Below are positions 25,436 through 34,551 of a DNA stretch of 64,000 nt, in pieces. This stretch comes from Fibrobacter sp. (GTDB lineage Bacteria > Fibrobacterota > Fibrobacteria > Fibrobacterales > Fibrobacteraceae). The notes under the pieces were generated by a model. It made no database searches. It was not told the DNA's origin and was given only the letters and a program-made list of their open reading frames with translations. Position 1 is the stretch's first letter; each line of letters opens with the position of its first letter. Location of the stretch: the NCBI GenBank assembly GCA_024399065.1, contig JAKSIB010000004.1:62001-126000 (forward strand). The letters are read 5' to 3'. The position numbers and the translations under genes are program-made.

Positions 25436-25619
25436 TGTCTACCTCCTGGAGGGAGAGGGCGTGGACGGGGCAGGCGTGGGTGCAGAGACCGCAACGAACG
25501 CACTTTTCGTAGTCGATCTGCAAATCCAGACCGTACATGTCCAGGGCCATCTTGGAGCAAACGCCGACGCATCCGGCGCATCTCAGGCACTTCTTCTTGT
25601 CGTGAACGAGCTTCTTCAT
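25428..25619 (-). CDS. Small 2[4Fe-4S] ferredoxin
   Basis: A 63-residue ferredoxin with two CxxCxxCxxxC clusters: CLRCAGCVGVC at about residues 14-24 and CVRCGLCTHACP at about 40-51. The second ends in CP as in the classical type; the first lacks the proline. It overlaps the reductase gene by 8 bases and starts with a good ATG context, so it should pass electrons to that flavoprotein. Confidence 0.92.
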   Translation of the reverse strand: MKKLVHDKKKCLRCAGCVGVCSKMALDMYGLDLQIDYEKCVRCGLCTHACPVHALSLQEVDNA

Positions 25620-25694
25620 ATTTGCCGCAATATAAAAAACCGCAGTGGCTGAAAAAGGACTGGGCCTTCAATTAGCGCCTTTGTAGAGGCTTCC

Positions 25695-25782
25695 GGAGAT
25701 AATTTTGCAAAAAGCCTTAAATTTACGGGAAAACAGTGGTGTAAAACGCCTGTTTTCACGTAAAATCGCATTAGCTTGTCTG
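25695..25782. repeat. Palindromic intergenic element, copy A1
   Basis: Starts GGAGATAATTT, contains ATTTACGGGAAAAC and the inverted TTTTCACGTAAA with about 20 bases between, and ends TTAGCTTGTCTG. Homologous to 49641-49729 (same opening, same palindrome) and inversely to 25914-25990. Non-coding. Part of the 450-base gap 25620-26073 in which I see no gene. Confidence 0.75.
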
Positions 25783-25913
25783 TAAACGCCGGCAAAAACC
25801 TGAATTGTTCAGGTTTTACGTCTCTAAAACGGCTGATTTTCCTGAAAAAAATCAAATTTTCCAGCATTTTTTGTGGCTGGAGCGTGCACAAATCGCAAAA
25901 AAAGACTTTTTAC

Positions 25914-25990
25914 TATTAGTTTGTCTGGGAAATTACGGGAAAAAAGCGATAAAAAAACAGTTTTTTCCCGTAAAATCGACCCTTTTCCCA
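25914..25990. repeat. Palindromic intergenic element, copy A2, inverted
   Basis: ATTAGTTTGTCTGGG, then AATTACGGGAAAA, spacer, TTTTTTCCCGTAAAATCG. It is inverted with respect to copy A1. Downstream, 26001-26060 carries repeats of TTTTTTTCGCGATTCCTTGC and GATTCCTTGC. Confidence 0.75.
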
Positions 25991-26073
25991 AAATTTGCGT
26001 TTTTTTTCGCGATTCCTTGCTTTTTTTTCGCGATTCCTTGCGATTCCTTGCGATTTCGCGTTGCTTAGCTTTT

Positions 26074-27729
26074 CTAGTAGGCGACAGCACCAGTCAGGCG
26101 GCTTTCGAAGTCGTCGTGCTTCAGCGGCTTGTCAAAGAGGAAGCCTTGTACGGAATGGCAGTTGATCTCGGAGAGGAAGTTTGCCTGGACTTCGCTTTCC
26201 ACGCCTTCGGCGATGACTTCCTTGTTCATTTCCTGGGCGAGGTTCACCACGTTCTTCACCACGACTTCGTCGAAGGATTCCTTGTTGCCGATGTTGTCCA
26301 GCAGGGACTTGTCCAGCTTGATGACGCTGACGTCGAAGTTCTTGAGAACGTTCAGGGTGGAGTAGCCTGTACCGAAGTCGTCGATGGAAACGGAAATATC
26401 GTTGCTGCGCATTTCGGTGACGAAGCGGCGCATGGCTTCGCAGTCATCGTAGTCGGAAACTTCGGTGAGCTCGATTTCGATGTACTTGCTTTCCACGTTG
26501 TACTTGCGCATGATGTCAAGGATTCGGTGGGCGAGGCCTTCATCGCGGAGGTGGAGCTTGGAGAAGTTGACGGAAATACGGACCGGTTCGATATTGTTTT
26601 CCAGCCAGGATTGGATGTCGCGGCAGACGGTTTCGAAAACGAAGAAGTCCAGGGCGCAGATGGAACCTTCCTTCTCGAGGATAGGAACGAAATCCACGGG
26701 CGGGACCACGGTCTTGTGGCGGATCCAGCGGACCAGGGCTTCGGCGCCGCAAAGCTGCTTCTTGGAGAGGTTCACCTTGGGCTGGTAGTAAACTGCGAAT
26801 TCGTTGTTGGAAAGGGACTTCCTGAATTCGCTGGAAATTTCGCGCTGGTGCATGGCGTTGATCAGCATTTCCTTGGTGAACCTGACCACGTCGGTGGTCC
26901 TGATGTTTCGTGCCACGCTCAGGGCGATGGCGGAATTGTTCATCAAGTCGCTGATGGAGTCCTTCTCGGAGGCGAAGAACACGCCCATGCGGCTCTGGAT
27001 GGTAAAGGATACGGGCTTGGGACCCATGCTCAGGGACACGGGCAGGTTGGTGAACTTGCTGACGAAGGCGTCCACGTTGTCCTTCTTGAGGATCACCACG
27101 AAGTTGTCGCCACCCATGCGGGCAATCATTTCGTCGGCGGCAAGGAACACCTTGGCGGAGGATACGTAAACCTTGAGGCCCAGGTCGCCGGCCTGGCTGC
27201 CAATGGACTTGTTCACGTACTTGAAGTTCTTCAGGTTGATGAAGATGCTTGCGTATTCCTTGATGCGGCCCTGGGCGGTAATCTTGCCGATGAAGCGGGT
27301 GAGGCCTGCCTGGTTTTCTGCGTCGGTCAGGCTGTCGGTGACGCTGGCCTTTTGCAGGAGGGCTTCAAGGCGTGCCGTGCCTGCCAGCATGAAAATGTCC
27401 CAGAGGAGCATCTTGATGCCCTGGATTTCATCGACGGAAAAATTGGGCTTACCCTTCGGGGTGACCTTGAAACTGGCGATGCCGCCGTCGGAGGTGTTGA
27501 AGGATTCAACGAAGGGGCAGCTCTGTTCGCTGCATTCTTCGGAGAACAGGGAAACCACCCCGTTTGTGCCGGTGGCGGAGGGGGCGTGGATGGAGTATTC
27601 AATATGTCCGATGCAGAGGGCGTCGGCCAGGGGTTTGATCAATTGGGATAGCCCTGCAGCGGAATTCTCGTTTACGAGACTGATTCCCAGGAGTTTTTCC
27701 CTAAATTCCCTATATATGTTGAAGTCCAT
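26074..27729 (-). CDS. GGDEF-EAL protein, probable c-di-GMP phosphodiesterase
   Basis: A 551-residue cytoplasmic signalling protein. Residues about 1-125 form an unassigned, GAF-like sensor. About 130-285 is a GGDEF-fold domain with degenerate active site (RMGGDNF instead of GGDEF), so it probably does not make c-di-GMP but may bind GTP. About 300-545 is a complete EAL domain: GAEALVRW, the Asn in VSVNFSKLHL, IELTEVS, IDDFGTGYS, IKLDKS, IAEGVES and QGFLFDKP, all metal and catalytic residues present. It should degrade c-di-GMP. GAGGATGT precedes the ATG. It is monocistronic. Confidence 0.9.
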   Translation of the reverse strand: MDFNIYREFREKLLGISLVNENSAAGLSQLIKPLADALCIGHIEYSIHAPSATGTNGVVSLFSEECSEQSCPFVESFNTSDGGIASFKVTPKGKPNFSVDEIQGIKMLLWDIFMLAGTARLEALLQKASVTDSLTDAENQAGLTRFIGKITAQGRIKEYASIFINLKNFKYVNKSIGSQAGDLGLKVYVSSAKVFLAADEMIARMGGDNFVVILKKDNVDAFVSKFTNLPVSLSMGPKPVSFTIQSRMGVFFASEKDSISDLMNNSAIALSVARNIRTTDVVRFTKEMLINAMHQREISSEFRKSLSNNEFAVYYQPKVNLSKKQLCGAEALVRWIRHKTVVPPVDFVPILEKEGSICALDFFVFETVCRDIQSWLENNIEPVRISVNFSKLHLRDEGLAHRILDIMRKYNVESKYIEIELTEVSDYDDCEAMRRFVTEMRSNDISVSIDDFGTGYSTLNVLKNFDVSVIKLDKSLLDNIGNKESFDEVVVKNVVNLAQEMNKEVIAEGVESEVQANFLSEINCHSVQGFLFDKPLKHDDFESRLTGAVAY

Positions 27730-28137
27730 ACATCCTCAAAATCCAAAACCGCGCCAAATTTAGTAAAAGGCGAGAGCTGCGGGAAAATTTTTCCCATAGT
27801 CGAGCCGAACTAAATGCTAGCGTAGCTAGCAAATGTAAAAATCAGGAAATGTTCTTTCAAGTTTTATTTTTATTATACATAAATATAAGTGTTGTGACGC
27901 TCTAAATGGTACAAAAATTAAATCGTTCGTACAGAAAAGTGTGTAAATCGTTGGCAAAGAACAAGTTAAGCGCGGCGTCACTTCCGGAATCCTGTAAATA
28001 GTTAGTTTACGCTAATTTTTCGATGTAAAGTCCGGCCCCGAAAGCCTCCTGTTTTTTACAGGGTTTGTCGGCTTCTCCCGTTTGCCCATTTTCCCAAAAT
28101 TCTATCTTTCGCCTCGGTTTTTAATGAGGTAACCCCT
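27730..28137 (+). promoter_or_regulatory. Upstream region of the nuo operon
   Basis: This 408-base gap has no gene and in particular no nuoA. It contains a palindrome GCTAGC-GTA-GCTAGC at about 27819-27833, an AT-rich tract with TATACATAAATATAAG near 27876 that could hold a promoter, and an approximately 110-base segment before nuoB with AGGT 8 bases before the ATG. I cannot place a single transcription start with confidence. Confidence 0.4.
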
Positions 28138-28773
28138 ATGAAAAATGAGGCAGAAAAGCCTAATTTCATTACGAGCTCTCTTGACTTTATCGTCAACTGG
28201 GGTCGTACGAACTCTCTGTGGCCGTTCCCCTATGGTACGGCATGTTGTGCTATCGAATTCATGAGTACCGAAGTTGGTCGTTATGACCTTTCCCGTATCG
28301 GCTCTGAATACGTCCGTTTTACCCCGCGTCAGTCCGACGTCCTGCTGGTGTCAGGTACCATTACCTACAAGCAGGCTCCGATCCTTCAGCGCATGTACGA
28401 GCAGATGGCTGAACCCAAGTGGGTCATCGCCATGGGCGCCTGTGCAAGCTCTGGTGGTTTCTACGACTGCTACTGCACCGTCCCGGGTATCGACCATATC
28501 ATTCCGGTCGACGTCTATATCGGTGGTTGCCCCAGCCGTCCGGAAGCATTCTTCGATGCAATGTTCGACCTGCAGAAGAAGATCAAGGACGAATCCTACA
28601 TGAAGATGCGTACTCAGCGCGTCAAGGAACAGTGGGAACTTATCAAGGCCAAGACTGCTGAAGCCAAGGCCGCCGCAAAGGAAGCCGCTCAGTCCAAGAT
28701 CACTGAAGTGAAGGACTTCGTTGTGGAAAAAGAACAGAAACTCATCAAGACAGCCCAGTTCTGGAAGGATTAA
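28138..28773 (+). CDS. nuoB: NADH-quinone oxidoreductase subunit B with C-terminal extension
   Basis: NuoB carries cluster N2, the last iron-sulfur centre before quinone, in the peripheral arm of complex I. Cluster ligands are seen at C36-C37 (GTACCAIEF), C102 (MGACASSGG) and C131 (IGGCPSRPEAF). The core ends near residue 160, but the protein continues to 211 with an Ala/Lys/Glu-rich helical tail (AEAKAAAKEAAQSK) that is not usual for NuoB. First gene of the operon; nuoA is not upstream. Confidence 0.97.
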   Translation: MKNEAEKPNFITSSLDFIVNWGRTNSLWPFPYGTACCAIEFMSTEVGRYDLSRIGSEYVRFTPRQSDVLLVSGTITYKQAPILQRMYEQMAEPKWVIAMGACASSGGFYDCYCTVPGIDHIIPVDVYIGGCPSRPEAFFDAMFDLQKKIKDESYMKMRTQRVKEQWELIKAKTAEAKAAAKEAAQSKITEVKDFVVEKEQKLIKTAQFWKD

Positions 28774-28776
28774 CAG

Positions 28777-29382
28777 ATGGAAAACGTTGAAAACATCGTC
28801 TCCCTCCTGGAAGAGAAGTTCGGCGCTCAGCGCGATGCTTCCGCCAAGTGGGATGCCTGCGTTGTCGTCGCAAAGGAAAACCTCCACGCTGTAGTGGAAT
28901 TCCTGAAGAACGACTGCGCTGTGAAGTTTGACATGCTGCTTGACGCAGCTGGTATCGACTACCTGACCTACCCGAATCACGAAGGACCGCGCTTCGCAGT
29001 CTCCTATGCTTTCAAGAGCATGGAAACCGCAGGTGCCCGCATCCGACTGAAGGTGCTGGTCAGCGAAGCCGACCTCAAGGTGCCGTCCGTTGCCGACCTC
29101 TATGCAAGTGCTAACTGGCTCGAACGCGAAGTGTACGACCAGTTCGGTATTTTGTTCGAAGGCCACCCGGATCTCCGCCGTATCTTGAACCACGTTGAAT
29201 TCGTTGGCCATCCGCTGCGCAAGGACTATCCGGCCCACAAGCGCCAGTGGCTCTCCACCAGCGACTACCTGGTCCCGGAACTGGAAAAGGTCTTGGAATC
29301 CAAGGGCTACAAGGTGATCGAACGTTCTGAAGAAGTCGATCCTGTGGATGAAGAATTTCTTGAAGGGAGTATCAAGGCATGA
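28777..29382 (+). CDS. nuoC: NADH-quinone oxidoreductase subunit C
   Basis: A 201-residue 30-kDa-type subunit of the peripheral arm, stabilising the connection between NuoB/D and NuoG. The family signature near residues 115-145 is LEREVYDQFGILFEGHPDLR followed by RRILNH and GHPLRKDYP. No cofactor. It is separate from NuoD, unlike the fused NuoCD of enterobacteria. It starts 3 bases after nuoB and overlaps nuoD by 4 bases (ATGA). Confidence 0.96.
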   Translation: MENVENIVSLLEEKFGAQRDASAKWDACVVVAKENLHAVVEFLKNDCAVKFDMLLDAAGIDYLTYPNHEGPRFAVSYAFKSMETAGARIRLKVLVSEADLKVPSVADLYASANWLEREVYDQFGILFEGHPDLRRILNHVEFVGHPLRKDYPAHKRQWLSTSDYLVPELEKVLESKGYKVIERSEEVDPVDEEFLEGSIKA

Positions 29383-30572
29383 TCGTATTAGATCCTAATG
29401 GCGAAAAGCTGAACCTGATGGCTCTGAACGTGGGTCCGACCCATCCGGCAACCCACCACTGCGTGCGCTTGCTCGCAGCTCTCGACGGCGAAACCATCGT
29501 GGCTGGTGTTCACGAAATCGGTTTCATGCACCGTGGCTTTGAAAAGATGGTTGAACGCGGTACCTGGCAGCAGGCTCTCCCGTACACCGACCGTCTCAAC
29601 TACTGCTCTGCAATGATGAACAACATTGCATTTGTTCGCACTGTAGAAAAGATGTTCGATATCGAGATCCCGGAACGCGCAAAGGTGCTCCGCGTTATCG
29701 TTAACGAACTTTCCCGTATCAACGACCATTTCATCTGCGTCGCTGCTGCATTCCAGGACTTGGGCGGTACCACTCCGTTCATGTACGCTTTCAACCCCCG
29801 TGAAGAAATCATGCTCATTTGGGAAAAGCTCACTGGCGCACGTTTGACCAACAGCTACGCACGTATCGGCGGTATGTACCGCGATACCTACAATGGTTTC
29901 GAAGAAGACGTTCTCGCTGCTTGCACTTCCGTGGAAAAGGCTCTCAAGGACCTCCACGCTTGCTTGGACCGTAACCGTATCTTCCTGGATCGTACCGTTG
30001 GTATCGGCAAGATCTCCAAGGAACGCGCAATCAGCTACGGCTGGACCGGCCCCGTGCTCCGTGCAACCGGCGTCGCAAGCGACCTCCGCAAGGATGAACC
30101 GTACTACGATTATGAAACCTACGACTTCGAAGTTGTCGTAGGCACCCAGGGCGACGCAAACGACCGTCTCCAGGTTCGTCTCGCTGAAATCGAAGAATCT
30201 GTGAAGATCGTCCGTCAGGCTCTCAAGCGCTTGGCTCCGGGCCCCATCGACATCGTCGATCCGCGCATCCGCGTGCCGAACCACAAGCTTGCTTACCAGG
30301 ATATGGAAGGCCTTATCGGTCGCTTCAAGAGCGTTTACGAAGGCATCCGCGTACCGGAAGGCGAATTCTACTGCGGTACCGAATGTGCCAACGGTGAACT
30401 CGGCTTCACCATCGTTTCTGATGGTTCCGGTCATCCGTACCGTATCAAGGCTCGTTCCCCCAGCTTCGCACACGTTTCCGCATTTGCAGAACTGGTGGAA
30501 GGTCTCACCATGGCTGACTCCATGGCAATCCTTCCGGGCCTCAACATGATTGCAGGAGAACTTGACCGATGA
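29379..30572 (+). CDS. nuoD: NADH-quinone oxidoreductase subunit D
   Basis: A 397-residue 49-kDa-type subunit that forms the quinone-binding cavity with NuoB. Key parts are NVGPTHPATHHCVRLL near the start (the His-x-x-x-His region), the quinone-site tyrosine region LPYTDRLNYC, and PTGE-type C-terminal elements represented by GEFYCGTECANGELGF. Its C-terminal end (MAILPGLNMIAGELDR) is typical. It overlaps nuoC and nuoE by 4 bases on each side. Confidence 0.97.
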   Translation: MIVLDPNGEKLNLMALNVGPTHPATHHCVRLLAALDGETIVAGVHEIGFMHRGFEKMVERGTWQQALPYTDRLNYCSAMMNNIAFVRTVEKMFDIEIPERAKVLRVIVNELSRINDHFICVAAAFQDLGGTTPFMYAFNPREEIMLIWEKLTGARLTNSYARIGGMYRDTYNGFEEDVLAACTSVEKALKDLHACLDRNRIFLDRTVGIGKISKERAISYGWTGPVLRATGVASDLRKDEPYYDYETYDFEVVVGTQGDANDRLQVRLAEIEESVKIVRQALKRLAPGPIDIVDPRIRVPNHKLAYQDMEGLIGRFKSVYEGIRVPEGEFYCGTECANGELGFTIVSDGSGHPYRIKARSPSFAHVSAFAELVEGLTMADSMAILPGLNMIAGELDR

Positions 30573-31630
30573 GAGAACATATTCAAGGCGCAGTTCACTT
30601 TGTCGCCAACAATAACTTGAAGTTCGATCGTCCGGCAGAACCGATCCCGGCTCTCCCGGATCCGGCCGAAACTTTTGGCCATGTCCATAAGGCTCAGCCG
30701 CAGCCGTCCCCGAAGGAAGTGCTGGACAAGCTCTCCACTCCCGAAATCAAGGAACGTTGCGCAGACCTCCTGAGCCGCTACCCGGAAGGCCAGGGCGCAC
30801 TTCTCGAAGTGCTTTGGCTCGTGCAGGGCGTGTTCGGCTGGGTTCCGACTGAAGGTATCCGCTGGGCTGCTAACGTCTGCGGTTGCGCTCCGGCTCACGC
30901 AATGGGCGTCGCTACTTTCTACACCATGTACAATCACGCTCCCAAGGGCAAGTTCATGTTGCAGTTCTGCCGCAACATCAGCTGCGCCATCAAGGGTGCT
31001 CAGCCCCTCATCAAGTATGTGGAAAACAAGCTCGGTATCAAGTCCGGCGAAACCACTGCTGATGGCATGTTCACCATCCTTCAGGTCGAATGCCTCGGTT
31101 CCTGCGGCAACGGCCCCATGATGCTGGTGAACGACGATTTCGCAACTGACGTTGTTGATGGTCAGCTCAAGATGAAGCGTGGCACTACTCTTACCGAAGC
31201 TTCCATCGATCGCATTGTCGATTGGTGCAAGGCCCACGCAAACAACGTTCCCAAGCACGACGTGCTGGGCGGCACTGTTAAGGGCCACTGCGGTCATCCG
31301 GGCGCTCCGGGTGCAACTGCAAAGCCGCAGGTTGCTGACTACGCTCCTCCTTCTCCGGTTCTCGCCGTGAAGGCTGAAGCTGATGAAACTGGCGCAACCC
31401 TCACTTGGAAGGGCGCTCCGGAATTCACCAAGATCGTTGTTGAAAAGAAGAACGGTTCTGAATGGGTCGCCGTTGGCGAACCCGGCGTTAAGGACAAGGC
31501 TTTCGTCGACGCAGCCGGTAAGGTTGGTGACGAATACCGCATGATCGCCACCTCTGGCGAACGCGTGGCTAAGCCCTCCAATGTCGCTGTTACCACTCAA
31601 AAGCCGGTTCCGGAAGAAAAGGCGGTTTAA
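30569..31630 (+). CDS. nuoE: NADH-quinone oxidoreductase subunit E fused to a fibronectin-III-like domain
   Basis: NuoE carries the [2Fe-2S] cluster N1a of the NADH-oxidising module. The thioredoxin-like domain lies at about residues 50-225 with ligands C134, C139 (FCRNISCAIKG), C175 and C179 (ECLGSCGNGPMM). After a Gly/His/Pro-rich linker (237-258) there is a roughly 85-residue C-terminal domain (260-343) with the fibronectin type III pattern: PPSPVLAVKAEADETGATLTW at its start, then EFTKIVVEKKNG, and DEYRMIATSGERVAKPSN. Ordinary NuoE proteins end near 160-240 residues. The role of this addition is unknown. Confidence 0.93.
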   Translation: MREHIQGAVHFVANNNLKFDRPAEPIPALPDPAETFGHVHKAQPQPSPKEVLDKLSTPEIKERCADLLSRYPEGQGALLEVLWLVQGVFGWVPTEGIRWAANVCGCAPAHAMGVATFYTMYNHAPKGKFMLQFCRNISCAIKGAQPLIKYVENKLGIKSGETTADGMFTILQVECLGSCGNGPMMLVNDDFATDVVDGQLKMKRGTTLTEASIDRIVDWCKAHANNVPKHDVLGGTVKGHCGHPGAPGATAKPQVADYAPPSPVLAVKAEADETGATLTWKGAPEFTKIVVEKKNGSEWVAVGEPGVKDKAFVDAAGKVGDEYRMIATSGERVAKPSNVAVTTQKPVPEEKAV

Positions 31631-31632
31631 TC

Positions 31633-32940
31633 ATGGCAGAATGCGTAAAAGTTTGTACAGAAAACTTTGGCAAGGGCGCCCAGGACATCGAAGTCTACAA
31701 GAAGCTGGGTGGCTACGCTAACATTTCTGAACGCTTGTTCAATATGAGCCAGTTCGAACTCATCGACTACGTGCAGCGCTCCAATCTGCGTGGCCGTGGC
31801 GGTGCAGGCTTCCCCACTGGCATGAAGTGGAGCTTCGTTCCCCGCGGTACCGGCAAGCCGGTGTACATCGTGGTGAACGCTGACGAAGGCGAAGGCGGTA
31901 CCTTCAAGGACCACTTCCTCATGCTGGAAGATCCTCATCGCTTGATCGAAGGTTTGATCATTGCCGCTTGGGCTCTCGGTTCCCGCGCAGCTTACATCTA
32001 CTGCCGTGGCGAATTCCTGCCCTGCATCGAAAGCCTCAACAAGGCTTTGAACCAGGCTTATGCCGCTGGCTACCTTGGCGAAAATATCTGCGGAACCAAG
32101 TTCTGCTTCGATATCTTCGTACACCGTGGCGCTGGCGCCTACATTTGCGGTGAAGAAACCGCACTCATTAACTCTCTCGAAGGCCAGAAGGGTCAGCCCC
32201 GCTTGAAGCCGCCTTTCCCGGCTGTTAGCGGTGCCTGGAAGAGCCCCACCTGCGTGAACAACGTAGAAACCATCATGGCTCTCCCCTGGATCCTGCAGCA
32301 CGATCCTAGCGAATACGCTAAGATGGGTACTCCCCGTGCAGGCGGTACCAAGGTGTTCTGCATTTCTGGTGACGTAAAGAATCCGGGCGTTTATGAAGCT
32401 CCTCTCGGAACTCCCATGATGACCATGATCAACGAATACGCCGGTGGCGTCGTCGGTGGCAAGCTGAAGGCTGTGCTCCCGGGCGGTTCCTCCTGCGCTC
32501 CGCTGACTGCAGAAGAAGCTGCTGTGGCCACCATGGATTACGAATGCTTGGCCTCCATGAAGACCATGTTCGGTTCCGGTGCTATGATTGTCATCAACGA
32601 CACTCATAACATGGTTGATCTCCTCAACGTTCTCGGTAACTTCTATAGCCACGAATCCTGCGGCCAGTGCACTCCCTGCCGCGAAGGTACCGGTCTTCTG
32701 CACCGTATCCTCAACCTCATCGTCGATGGCAAGGGCCACGATGGCGACGTTGAACTCATGCAGAGCCTTACTGGTGGTTTTGGCGGCGTGACCATCTGTC
32801 CGCTGTCCGTTTCCCTGGGCGGTCCTGTAGCTTCCTACAGCACCAAGTTCCGTGCAGACTTTGACGAATACATCGCAAAGAACCCGGATCACGCAAAGCC
32901 CCGTGTACAAGAAACTTATCGTCCTGGAATCTTCTGGTAA
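31633..32940 (+). CDS. nuoF: NADH-quinone oxidoreductase subunit F
   Basis: A 435-residue 51-kDa-type subunit, the NADH entry point of complex I. It binds FMN and NADH (RGRGGAGFPTGMKW near residue 55, then NADEGEGGTFKDHFLM) and holds cluster N3 with ESCGQCTPCREGT near residue 340 plus a downstream cysteine in GVTICPLS. Starts 2 bases after nuoE; nuoG starts 6 bases after its stop. Its presence with nuoE and nuoG shows this enzyme uses NADH directly. Confidence 0.97.
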   Translation: MAECVKVCTENFGKGAQDIEVYKKLGGYANISERLFNMSQFELIDYVQRSNLRGRGGAGFPTGMKWSFVPRGTGKPVYIVVNADEGEGGTFKDHFLMLEDPHRLIEGLIIAAWALGSRAAYIYCRGEFLPCIESLNKALNQAYAAGYLGENICGTKFCFDIFVHRGAGAYICGEETALINSLEGQKGQPRLKPPFPAVSGAWKSPTCVNNVETIMALPWILQHDPSEYAKMGTPRAGGTKVFCISGDVKNPGVYEAPLGTPMMTMINEYAGGVVGGKLKAVLPGGSSCAPLTAEEAAVATMDYECLASMKTMFGSGAMIVINDTHNMVDLLNVLGNFYSHESCGQCTPCREGTGLLHRILNLIVDGKGHDGDVELMQSLTGGFGGVTICPLSVSLGGPVASYSTKFRADFDEYIAKNPDHAKPRVQETYRPGIFW

Positions 32941-32946
32941 TAAATT

Positions 32947-34551
32947 ATGAGTAACTTCTATAACATGCCGAAACTCCCGACCGAAAACAGCCCGAAGGTG
33001 GAAATCTTCGTGGATGACAAGGCCGTGATGGTTCCTGGCGACACAAACCTCCTCGAAGCCCTCAAGGCTGTCGGGATCGAAACTCCTCACGTCTGTTACC
33101 ATCCGTATCTTCCGGTTTCCGGTAACTGCCGTCAGTGCCTCGTTGAACAGGAAGGCCCCCGCGGTCGTATGCTGGTCATTGCCTGCTACACTCCTGTTGC
33201 CCCGGGCATGAAGATCTACACTCCTGCATCCTCCGCACGCGTCAAGAACGCCCGTAAGGCAACTCAGGAATTCATGCTGGTGAACCACCCGCTGGATTGC
33301 CCGATTTGCGACAAGGCTGGCGAATGCACCCTGCAGGAAAACTACATGGAAGCTGGCCAGAACGAAGGCCGCATGCGTCCGGAATATGGTAAGAACTACC
33401 ACGGTAATCCGGCTCACCAGTTCATTGACTCCAAGGGTCAGGTCCGCGGTGGTAAGCATGTGGACATCGGCCCCCGCATTCTTCTCGACGAAGAACGCTG
33501 CGTTCAGTGCGACCGTTGCGTACGTTTCATGCGCACCATCGCCAAGGACGAACAGCTGCAGCTCGCTGGCCGCGCCGACCATACCTACATCTCTACTTTC
33601 CCTGGCGAAAAGCTGGACCACGAATATGACCTCTGCGTCACCGACGTGTGCCCCACTGGCGCCATGACTGCAAAGTACTTCCGTTTCCAGAAGCGCGTAT
33701 GGCTCCTGAGCCACACTCCGACCATCTCCATGGACGACTCCCTGGGTGCAAACATCTGGTTGGACCACGCCGACGGCCGCATCTACCGTATGATGCCCCG
33801 CTGCAACCCGGAAGTGAACCGCAGCTGGATCTCTAACACCACCCGTCTCGCATTCCAGACCTTCAGCGAAAACCGCTTGCCGGCTATGGGCCTCAAGGTG
33901 ATCAAGGAAGAAATGGGCGAGGGCAAGGTCGCAATCGTCGCTGGTGGCGCCTGCACCATCGAAGACTTGGCAGCTATCAAGCTCCTCAAGGATACTCTTG
34001 GTGACAAGGCTGAAGTCTTCGGCGGCACCTTCAAGAAGGTTGGCTCTCCGGACGGCATCGCTATGAGCGGTGACCCCATGGCAAACCGCGCAGGCTTCAA
34101 GCTCATGGGCATTGCCGACGACAACCTGGCTGACCTCGTCAAGCGCGCTGGTGAATTCAACGTTCTCCTCACCGTCAACGCCGACCTCTTCGGTGAAGAC
34201 GCTGCCGCTGCCAAGGGCCTGGAAAAGATCGCAACTCGCATTGCTCTTTCCGCCTTTGACGACGAAACCGCCAAGAAGTCCACTCTCGCCTTCGGTATCA
34301 AGCACTGGAGCGAAGTCCAGGGTACCATGGTCAACTGCAACAACCTCCTCCAGAAGTTGAATGCAGCCCCGACCTGCCCGGATGCAGATCTCCGCCCGGC
34401 TTACGAAGTGATTTCTGAACTTGCTGGCAAGCCTTTCACAAGCGCATTCGAAGCCTTCAAGAAGGCAGGCGAATACGCATCTGTTCTCGCTGGTCTCGCA
34501 TACGATTCCATCAAGAGCACTGGCAAGCTCCTCGAAGGAGGTAACGCATAA
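32947..34551 (+). CDS. nuoG: NADH-quinone oxidoreductase subunit G, short form
   Basis: A 534-residue 75-kDa-type subunit with several iron-sulfur clusters. [2Fe-2S] N1b: CYHPYLPVSGNCRQC plus the cysteine in VIACYTPV. N5: H-rich segment HPLDCPICDKAGECTLQ. N4: ERCVQCDRCVRFMRT with CVTDVCPTGAM. After this, the molybdopterin-like domain is shortened compared with the 800-900 residue forms and is probably inactive, as in other short NuoG. Its stop overlaps the nuoH start (TAATG). Confidence 0.95.
   Translation: MSNFYNMPKLPTENSPKVEIFVDDKAVMVPGDTNLLEALKAVGIETPHVCYHPYLPVSGNCRQCLVEQEGPRGRMLVIACYTPVAPGMKIYTPASSARVKNARKATQEFMLVNHPLDCPICDKAGECTLQENYMEAGQNEGRMRPEYGKNYHGNPAHQFIDSKGQVRGGKHVDIGPRILLDEERCVQCDRCVRFMRTIAKDEQLQLAGRADHTYISTFPGEKLDHEYDLCVTDVCPTGAMTAKYFRFQKRVWLLSHTPTISMDDSLGANIWLDHADGRIYRMMPRCNPEVNRSWISNTTRLAFQTFSENRLPAMGLKVIKEEMGEGKVAIVAGGACTIEDLAAIKLLKDTLGDKAEVFGGTFKKVGSPDGIAMSGDPMANRAGFKLMGIADDNLADLVKRAGEFNVLLTVNADLFGEDAAAAKGLEKIATRIALSAFDDETAKKSTLAFGIKHWSEVQGTMVNCNNLLQKLNAAPTCPDADLRPAYEVISELAGKPFTSAFEAFKKAGEYASVLAGLAYDSIKSTGKLLEGGNA

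Noticed and set aside
25616-26090. Frames of 88-91 codons in the gap after the ferredoxin
   Set aside because: They consist of Lys/Phe-rich translation of A/T-rich palindromes on both strands; no support for coding.
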